In this document: positions 1 through 4,560 of the stretch, in pieces | Numbering within the stretch: the first letter of the stretch is position 1 | Layout of the letters: every line of letters starts with the position of its first letter | Assembly (NCBI GenBank): GCA_027451565.1 | Contig: DAIDJC010000172.1 | Location: forward strand, 1-7,375 | DNA: 7,375 nt | Source of the DNA: Limisphaerales bacterium | Lineage (GTDB): Bacteria; Verrucomicrobiota; Verrucomicrobiia; Limisphaerales; UBA11358 | Direction: 5' to 3' | Notes under the pieces: model-generated | Database searches by the model: none | Seen by the model: only the letters and a program-made list of their open reading frames with translations | What the model was told of the DNA's origin: nothing | Made by a program: the position numbers and the translations under genes

Positions 1-1
1 A

Positions 2-781
2 CATATCAAGAAAAAGCTACCCTCGATGTACCACCAGTTTATGCAACTGGCCAATCTGGACATTACCCGTGAACCCATGGAGATAGGGCCAACAACCCAC
101 TATGCCATGGGCGGCATTCGGGTGAATGGAGACACCCAAGCCACCAATGTTCCCGGCTTGTTTGCCGCAGGTGAATGCGCAGCCGGATTGCACGGTGCCA
201 ACCGCTTGGGCGGCAATTCCCTTTCCGACCTCCTGGTGTTTGGCAAACGGGCTGGCGAGCATGCTGCCCAATTTGCGCGCAACCAGCAAAAAGTTTCTGT
301 GGATGATGCTCAGATCGAGGCTGCGGCACGCGAAGCTTTGGAGCCCTTTGAACGACCCGTCAGCCAGTCCGGAGAAGGCCCCTACCAGGTGCAATATGCC
401 CTTCAAAATGTCATGCAGGATTGTGTGGGAATCGTGCGGGTGCAGGGCGAAATGGAACGGGCGCTCGATGAAATTGGAAAACTAAAGAAACGCGCCTCGC
501 AGGTGGCGGTGCAGGGGCACCGCGAGTACAACCCGGGCTGGCATACCGCGCTGGATTTGAAACACCTGCTCACCTGCGCCGAGGCCATCACCCTCTGCTC
601 CTTGGACCGCAAGGAAAGCCGGGGTGGCCATTTCCGCGATGATTTTCCCAACAAGGACCCCGAAAGCGCCAAGTACAACGCCATCGTGAGCAAAGCCCCT
701 GATGGCTCAATGAAATTGCGCCGAGAAATCATTCCCCCACTACCGGATCACCTGAAGCAGGTTATTGAGGAAATGAAGTAG
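2..781 (+). CDS. sdhA: Succinate dehydrogenase/fumarate reductase flavoprotein subunit, C-terminal part (5' truncated by window)
   Basis: The 259 C-terminal residues of the FAD-carrying catalytic subunit of complex II, which interconverts succinate and fumarate and passes electrons to the SdhB clusters. The frame is open to the window edge, so the gene begins upstream; the Met at 26 is internal. Visible-fragment numbering: the substrate-site block HYAMGGI at 33-39 (its His matches the substrate-binding His of the family), the FAD-contacting GLFAAGEC at 52-59, GANRLGGNSLSDLLVFG at 65-81 (its Arg is the family's substrate-binding Arg), and the C-terminal domain with SRGGHFRDDFP at 206-216. The FAD-attachment His and the N-terminal Rossmann fold lie outside. 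At about 40% of a usual 580-650-residue subunit, the fragment length is consistent. The sequence style resembles the actinobacterial Sdh1 class. The sdhB gene follows after 62 bases, so the two are probably cotranscribed. Direction of catalysis (Sdh or Frd) cannot be decided from sequence. Confidence 0.93.
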   Translation, partial: HIKKKLPSMYHQFMQLANLDITREPMEIGPTTHYAMGGIRVNGDTQATNVPGLFAAGECAAGLHGANRLGGNSLSDLLVFGKRAGEHAAQFARNQQKVSVDDAQIEAAAREALEPFERPVSQSGEGPYQVQYALQNVMQDCVGIVRVQGEMERALDEIGKLKKRASQVAVQGHREYNPGWHTALDLKHLLTCAEAITLCSLDRKESRGGHFRDDFPNKDPESAKYNAIVSKAPDGSMKLRREIIPPLPDHLKQVIEEMK

Positions 782-843
782 GCAATGGGGCGGAAATTTG
801 GAACAGCAGCGCTCTTTCGGCGAATGGATTAACGAGATTGAAC

Positions 844-1590
844 ATGAAAACCGTCACATTCAAAATCTGGCGCGGGGATGCCAACGGAGGCAAGACCGTG
901 GATTACACCACCGAGATCACCGAGGGCTTGGTGGTGTTGGACGTGGTTCACAAGATCCAAGCCACCCAGGCTAATGATCTGGCCTGCCGGTGGAATTGCA
1001 AGGCTGGCAAATGCGGATCCTGTGCCGCTGAAATCAATGGAGTGCCCCGGCTCATGTGCATGACGCGCATGGATACCCTGCCAGTGGACAAGCCGGTGAC
1101 CGTTGAGCCCATGCGCTCCTTTCCAAACGTCCGGGATCTTGCCACGGATGTGTCTTGGAATTTCCGGGTGAAGCAAAAGATCAAGAAATTCAAGCCTCGA
1201 GCCCCCGACGCGCCTGATGGCACTTGGCGGATGCAGCAGGAGGATGTGGACCGGGTTCAGGAACTTCGCAAGTGCATTGAATGTTTCCTTTGCCAGGACG
1301 TATGCCACGTCCTTAGGGACCATCACAAGCATGATGAATTCATCGGACCCCGTTTCTTGGCCTACACTGCGGCCTTGGAAATGCACCCGCTCGATACCGA
1401 GGACCGCCTTCCAGAACTGCGCCAGGCGCAGGGCATCGGTTTCTGCAATATCACAAAATGCTGCACCAAGGTATGCCCGGAGCACATCGCCATCACCGAT
1501 AATGCCATCATCCCGCTGAAAGAACGCGTGGTGGACCGCTATTATGACCCGCTTGGATGGTTGTGGAAAAAAATCCGCCCCCAAGGGTGA
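844..1590 (+). CDS. sdhB: Succinate dehydrogenase/fumarate reductase iron-sulfur subunit
   Basis: Complete 248-residue electron-transfer subunit of complex II, relaying electrons from SdhA flavin to quinone at the cytoplasmic membrane face. N-terminal plant-type ferredoxin domain: C52-x4-C57-x2-C60...C72 bind [2Fe-2S]. C-terminal alpha-helical ferredoxin domain: C144, C147, C150 and C211 should hold [4Fe-4S], and C154, C201 and C207 should hold [3Fe-4S], by alignment to E. coli SdhB from memory. Extra cysteines sit beside ligands at C48 and C206, and C154 is followed by His rather than the usual Pro; both agree with the actinobacterial Sdh1 style. The start at ATG 844 is preferred over the in-frame TTG 838, because the only purine-rich site, GAG at 834-836, is seven bases from 844 but one base from 838. 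Its length (about 240-260) is normal for the family. The next gene, uxaC, is 217 bases away and looks independent. Confidence 0.96.
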   Translation: MKTVTFKIWRGDANGGKTVDYTTEITEGLVVLDVVHKIQATQANDLACRWNCKAGKCGSCAAEINGVPRLMCMTRMDTLPVDKPVTVEPMRSFPNVRDLATDVSWNFRVKQKIKKFKPRAPDAPDGTWRMQQEDVDRVQELRKCIECFLCQDVCHVLRDHHKHDEFIGPRFLAYTAALEMHPLDTEDRLPELRQAQGIGFCNITKCCTKVCPEHIAITDNAIIPLKERVVDRYYDPLGWLWKKIRPQG

Positions 1591-1807
1591 ACTCAAAGGC
1601 CGGGTTGCAGTTATATCAAATAAAAATGCAAAAGTAGCATGGTCCCAAAACGGACTGCTGGTGTATGTTTGATGGCAAGCCGTCTGCCGGGAAAAACAGA
1701 CCCAAGCTGAGGGCAGGCGTTTCGGGTGTGGTGTTCCGATGAATGGGTCTTGAGACCTTGGCCGTGAGTCCTGGGCCGGGGGATGAACGACAAGAAAACA
1801 TGCTGCC
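1591..1807 (+). other. Intergenic region between sdhB and uxaC with AT-rich patch and short inverted repeats
   Basis: 217 bases without a convincing gene. An AT-rich stretch (about 1609-1634) directly follows the sdhB stop and is the most plausible place for a uxaC promoter, but no -35/-10 pair with proper spacing stands out. Short complementary arms follow: GTCTG 1682-1686 with CAGAC 1697-1701 (10-base loop), AGACCCA 1698-1704 with TGGGTCT 1744-1750, and GGTCT 1746-1750 with AGACC 1753-1757. They share bases, so only some pairings can form at once. No T-run follows any of them, so they are not intrinsic terminators on the plus strand. The uxaC start has no strong Shine-Dalgarno sequence. Confidence 0.5.
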
Positions 1808-3217
1808 ATGAGTTTTATCCACGAAGACTTTCTATTAAAAAGCAAGCCGGCGCGCCGGCTGTACCATGAATTTGCCGCCACCGAGCCGATTCTGGATTAT
1901 CATTGCCATCTTTCACCACGGGACATTGCCGAAAACCGGCAATTCAAGAACCTCCACGAAATCTGGCTGGAAGGCGACCATTACAAATGGCGGGCTATGC
2001 GAACCAACGGGGTTTCCGAGGAATACGTCACAGGCAAGGCCACGCCACGAGAGAAATTCATGGCGTGGGCGCGCACAGTGCCCCAAACCCTGCGTAATCC
2101 TCTTTACCATTGGACACATTTGGAGCTCAAACGTTATTTCGGCATCCAGGAATTGCTCGATGAAGGCAACGCCGACCGTATCTGGCTCAAGACGCAGGAA
2201 AAACTGGCCGCACCGTCAATGAGCACTCAGGGGATTTTGAAGAAATTCAAGGTCAAGGTGGTCTGCACCACGGATGATCCAGTGGATGACTTGAAATACC
2301 ACCGCGATTTTGCCGCAGTGGGCCATCCAACCCGGATGCTGCCCGCTTATCGTCCAGACAAGGCCCTTGCAGTTCATCAGGCGGACGGGTTCAAGCACTG
2401 GGTTGCAAGGCTGGCAGAGGCTGCCGACATGGAAATTTCCCAACTGGGCGATTTTCTCAAGGCTTTGGAAAAAAGGCATGAATTTTTTCATGCCCATGGA
2501 TGCCGCCTTTCGGACCACGGTATGAACCACAGTTTTTCCGAGGATTGCACGGAAAAAATGGCGGCGGGCATTTTTGCCCGGGCTCTTCAGGGACGCGCCG
2601 CTTCGCCCGATGAACATTCACGGTTTGCATCATTCATGATGCTTTTCTTTGGACGCTTGGATGCCAGTCGCGGCTGGACCAAGCAACTCCACCTCGGCGC
2701 CTTGAGAAGCGCCAACACGCGATTGTTGAAAACCCTGGGCCCGGATACAGGATTCGATTCGATCGGGGATTTTCCACAAGCTTCCAGCCTGGCTCTTTAT
2801 CTGGACCGTCTGGATTCGGAAAATGCGCTGCCTAAAACCATTCTCTACAACCTGAATCCGGCCGACAATTATGTTTTCGCATCCATGATTGGAAATTTTC
2901 AGGATGGTTCAGTGGCTGGAAAAATTCAATTTGGATCAGGATGGTGGTTTCTGGATCAAAAGGAGGGGATGGAATGGCAGATGAATGCCTTGTCCAATCT
3001 CGGTTTGTTGTCCCGTTTTGTGGGCATGATCACCGACTCCCGTTCCTTCATGAGCTATTGCAGGCACGAGTATTTCAGGCGCACCCTCTGCAACCTGGTG
3101 GGGCGCGACATTAAAAATGGGGAAATACCCGATGATGACGACTTGGTGGGCCCCATGATTCGCAATATCTGTTACACCAACGCCCGGGATCTTCTTCAAT
3201 TTCCAGGTGTGAAATAG
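1808..3217 (+). CDS. uxaC: Uronate (glucuronate) isomerase
   Basis: Complete 469-residue enzyme, close to the E. coli length of 470. UxaC (EC 5.3.1.12) converts D-glucuronate to D-fructuronate and D-galacturonate to D-tagaturonate, the entry step of hexuronate catabolism in the cytoplasm; it belongs to the amidohydrolase superfamily TIM barrels. Visible marks: the metal-site HCH at 32-34 within LDYHCHLSP, CTTDDPVDDL at 153-162, FFHAHGCRLSDHG at 226-238, LHLGALRSANTRLLKTLGPD at 294-313 with FDSIGD after it, and the C-terminal block TDSRSFMSYCRHEYFRRTLC at 409-428 with the terminal NICYTNARD at 453-461. ATG 1808 gives the usual N-terminus (F-x-x-x-D-F-L-L). No obvious ribosome-binding site precedes it. 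No uxuA, uxaB, kdgK or transporter gene is visible next to it, so it may be a stand-alone gene here. It likely serves pectin, glucuronoxylan or similar glycan use (inference). Confidence 0.97.
   Translation: MSFIHEDFLLKSKPARRLYHEFAATEPILDYHCHLSPRDIAENRQFKNLHEIWLEGDHYKWRAMRTNGVSEEYVTGKATPREKFMAWARTVPQTLRNPLYHWTHLELKRYFGIQELLDEGNADRIWLKTQEKLAAPSMSTQGILKKFKVKVVCTTDDPVDDLKYHRDFAAVGHPTRMLPAYRPDKALAVHQADGFKHWVARLAEAADMEISQLGDFLKALEKRHEFFHAHGCRLSDHGMNHSFSEDCTEKMAAGIFARALQGRAASPDEHSRFASFMMLFFGRLDASRGWTKQLHLGALRSANTRLLKTLGPDTGFDSIGDFPQASSLALYLDRLDSENALPKTILYNLNPADNYVFASMIGNFQDGSVAGKIQFGSGWWFLDQKEGMEWQMNALSNLGLLSRFVGMITDSRSFMSYCRHEYFRRTLCNLVGRDIKNGEIPDDDDLVGPMIRNICYTNARDLLQFPGVK
1837..1860 (-). terminator. 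Perfect 16-bp palindrome in uxaC; terminator-like on the minus strand
   Basis: Positions 1845-1860 read AGCCGGCGCGCCGGCT, a perfect palindrome covering uxaC codons 13-18. As a hairpin it can form a six-pair GC-rich stem with a CGCG loop. On the minus strand it is followed by TGC and then five T (1841-1837), the layout of an intrinsic terminator. On the plus strand no T-run follows. It lies far downstream of the convergent operon that ends at 3275, so its use would be limited to stopping antisense transcription. It could equally be a chance effect of the Pro-Ala-Arg-Arg codons. Confidence 0.25.
2469..2494 (-). terminator. Intrinsic-terminator-like hairpin on the minus strand, inside uxaC
   Basis: Arms GGCATGAA (2475-2482) and TTCATGCC (2487-2494) are perfectly complementary, with a TTTT loop on the plus strand. 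Read on the minus strand this gives an eight-pair stem, an AAAA loop, and immediately after it six T (2474-2469). That is the classical geometry of a rho-independent terminator for leftward transcription. The leftward operon ends at 3275 without a clear terminator in its 3' gap, so this could catch read-through. It overlaps conserved uxaC codons (K-R-H-E-F-F-H-A), so selection for protein sequence may explain it. Confidence 0.35.
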
Positions 3218-3274
3218 CGGGCAAGCCTGAGATTTGCCAGTGGACGAGGTGAAGGTTCCGCCGGCCAAAAGTCC
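3218..3274. other. Convergent intergenic gap between uxaC and the NHL gene
   Basis: 57 bases separate the stop codons of two convergent genes. The only hairpin I see is a weak five-pair one, GGCAA...TTGCC (about 3220-3238), with no T-run on either strand. No convincing intrinsic terminator for either direction is present here. Confidence 0.6.
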
Positions 3275-4555
3275 TTAATTCAAGCGCACCACTCGATAAA
3301 TCCTTGTGGGATTGGCCAGGGTGTCGGTCACGACCAAGCTGGCATGAGCAGCCGTGAGGGCTGGTCCCAGGTTTTGCCAGGCTTCGGAAAAGCTGGTCCG
3401 AAATTGCGGCTGGTAACTTTTTCCGGCCACGGTTTTCCAGGACAGTGTAAGGACCGGGGCGGAGGAAGGGCTGCTGGCATTGATTTGGAACGGGACGATG
3501 ACAGAGCGCACCAGTTCGTTATAGGTGTCTGAAACCAGTAGGGAGCCATCTCGGGCCAATGCGAGTCCGAAAGGATTGTAAAACCGTCCCACGCCATTGT
3601 TGCCATTCTCTGCGCCAACTTCACCAGATACGCCACTGACGGTGGAAACGATTCCGTTGGTGGTGATTTCCCGGATTGTTTGGTTGAAGGAATCGGCCAC
3701 AAACAAATCATCCCACTGGTCAAAAACCAGACCTGCCGGACTGCGAAACCGCGCGTTGGTCCTCTCGCCGTCAGAGGAGCCATCGCAGCCGGCTGATCCG
3801 GCAAAAGTGGTGACCACGGCATTGGAGGTGATCATTCGAATGGTGTCGTTGTTGGCATCGCTCACATACAAATTGCCCGGGGTATCGAAAGCCATTCCCA
3901 ATGGTCCATTGAACTCGGCATTGGTGCCTGTGCCATCCTGGCTGCCCCAGATTTGCGGTTTGCCTGCGAATGTGGAAACAATGCCGTTCGTAAGAAGCCT
4001 GATGCAATGGTTGCCACAATCGGCAATGAGCAGGGCGCCATTGGGCGCCACGGCCAAGCCTTGGGGCGAGCTGAAGTGTGCCATTCCCGCCGGGCCATCG
4101 GCAAATCCTGGATAACCGGCAATGCCTGCAATGGTGGTAACCACCCCATCTGGACTTATTTTGCGGATGGTATTATTGCCGGTGTCTGAAACGTATAAGT
4201 CACCGGAGGGATTTAAAGCCAGGCCGCTCGGGGCATTGAAAGCGGCGTTGGTGCCGGCCCCATCCGCCGCTCCACTGACTCCCATGCGCCCGGCAAATAC
4301 CACCACGAGTCCGTTCGTGGTGATTTCACGAATGACATGGTTTTGGGAATCTGCAATAAACAAGCTACCTTGGGAGTCGGTGACGATGGCTGCCGGGTCG
4401 TCAAAGGTTGCCTGGTCAGTGGTTCCATTGGTTTGGCCGGAAACAAGAAGCTGACCGGCCAAAGTGGTCACAGAATCCTGGGCATGCAATCGCAGGGCCA
4501 AGTATAATGATAATGGCAGACCCAAAGAAAGAAATTTAAGAATCCTGGTTTTCAT
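3275..4555 (-). CDS. Secreted NHL-repeat six-bladed beta-propeller protein
   Basis: Complete 426-residue protein. It begins with a Sec signal peptide: basic start MKTRILKF, hydrophobic core to about residue 22, likely cleavage after LHA near residue 25. Six NHL repeats follow, starting at residues 51, 106, 161, 215, 270 and 325, each of the form F-x-x-P-x-G-[LM]-[AV]...G-x-L-[YFL]-[VI]-[AS]-D-x-x-N-x-x-[IV]-R. This count predicts a closed six-bladed propeller outside the cytoplasm. Residues 357-426 form a beta-rich C-terminal domain (LSWKTVAGKSY...WQNLGP...RIYRVVRLN) of a kind common in Verrucomicrobiota secreted proteins. The ATG overlaps the stop of the upstream cytochrome gene by four bases, so the two are translationally coupled. 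NHL propellers bind proteins, glycans or other ligands and some are enzymes; no catalytic set is recognisable, so the function is unknown. A structural or ligand-binding partner of the cytochrome is my inference. Confidence 0.9.
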   Translation of the reverse strand: MKTRILKFLSLGLPLSLYLALRLHAQDSVTTLAGQLLVSGQTNGTTDQATFDDPAAIVTDSQGSLFIADSQNHVIREITTNGLVVVFAGRMGVSGAADGAGTNAAFNAPSGLALNPSGDLYVSDTGNNTIRKISPDGVVTTIAGIAGYPGFADGPAGMAHFSSPQGLAVAPNGALLIADCGNHCIRLLTNGIVSTFAGKPQIWGSQDGTGTNAEFNGPLGMAFDTPGNLYVSDANNDTIRMITSNAVVTTFAGSAGCDGSSDGERTNARFRSPAGLVFDQWDDLFVADSFNQTIREITTNGIVSTVSGVSGEVGAENGNNGVGRFYNPFGLALARDGSLLVSDTYNELVRSVIVPFQINASSPSSAPVLTLSWKTVAGKSYQPQFRTSFSEAWQNLGPALTAAHASLVVTDTLANPTRIYRVVRLN

Positions 4556-4560
4556 TCTCC
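4552..4560 (-). promoter_or_regulatory. Stop/start overlap (ATGA) with adjacent GGAG
   Basis: The minus-strand sequence GGAGAATGA holds the cytochrome's last codons and stop (TGA, 4554-4552) and the NHL gene's start (ATG, 4555-4553). The GGAG (4560-4557) is only one base from the ATG, too close for ordinary ribosome placement. Initiation is therefore likely by re-use of the terminating ribosome. No alternative start downstream would keep the signal peptide. Confidence 0.75.

Noticed and set aside
838..843. TTG at 838 as the sdhB start
   Set aside because: It adds only two residues and sits one base from the GAG site; ATG 844 has proper spacing.
1611..1793. A 60-codon minus-strand open frame in the sdhB-uxaC gap
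   Set aside because: Low-complexity basic/hydrophobic translation, no ribosome-binding site, no recognisable family; likely chance.
829..1881. A 350-codon open frame on the minus strand across sdhB and the following intergenic region
   Set aside because: It is antisense to sdhB, whose cluster motifs are unmistakable; its translation shows no recognisable domain and it runs into uxaC.
2533..2557. Inverted repeat TTTTTCCG / CGGAAAAA in uxaC with a nine-base loop
   Set aside because: Its GC core is only three pairs, and the T-run precedes rather than follows the stem on either strand, so it is not a terminator; probably codon-driven.
3219..3238. GGCAA...TTGCC hairpin after the uxaC stop
   Set aside because: Five-pair weak stem with no following T-run on either strand.
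3597..4115. A 172-codon plus-strand open frame with apparent internal repetition
   Set aside because: The repetition is the shadow of the NHL repeats encoded on the minus strand.
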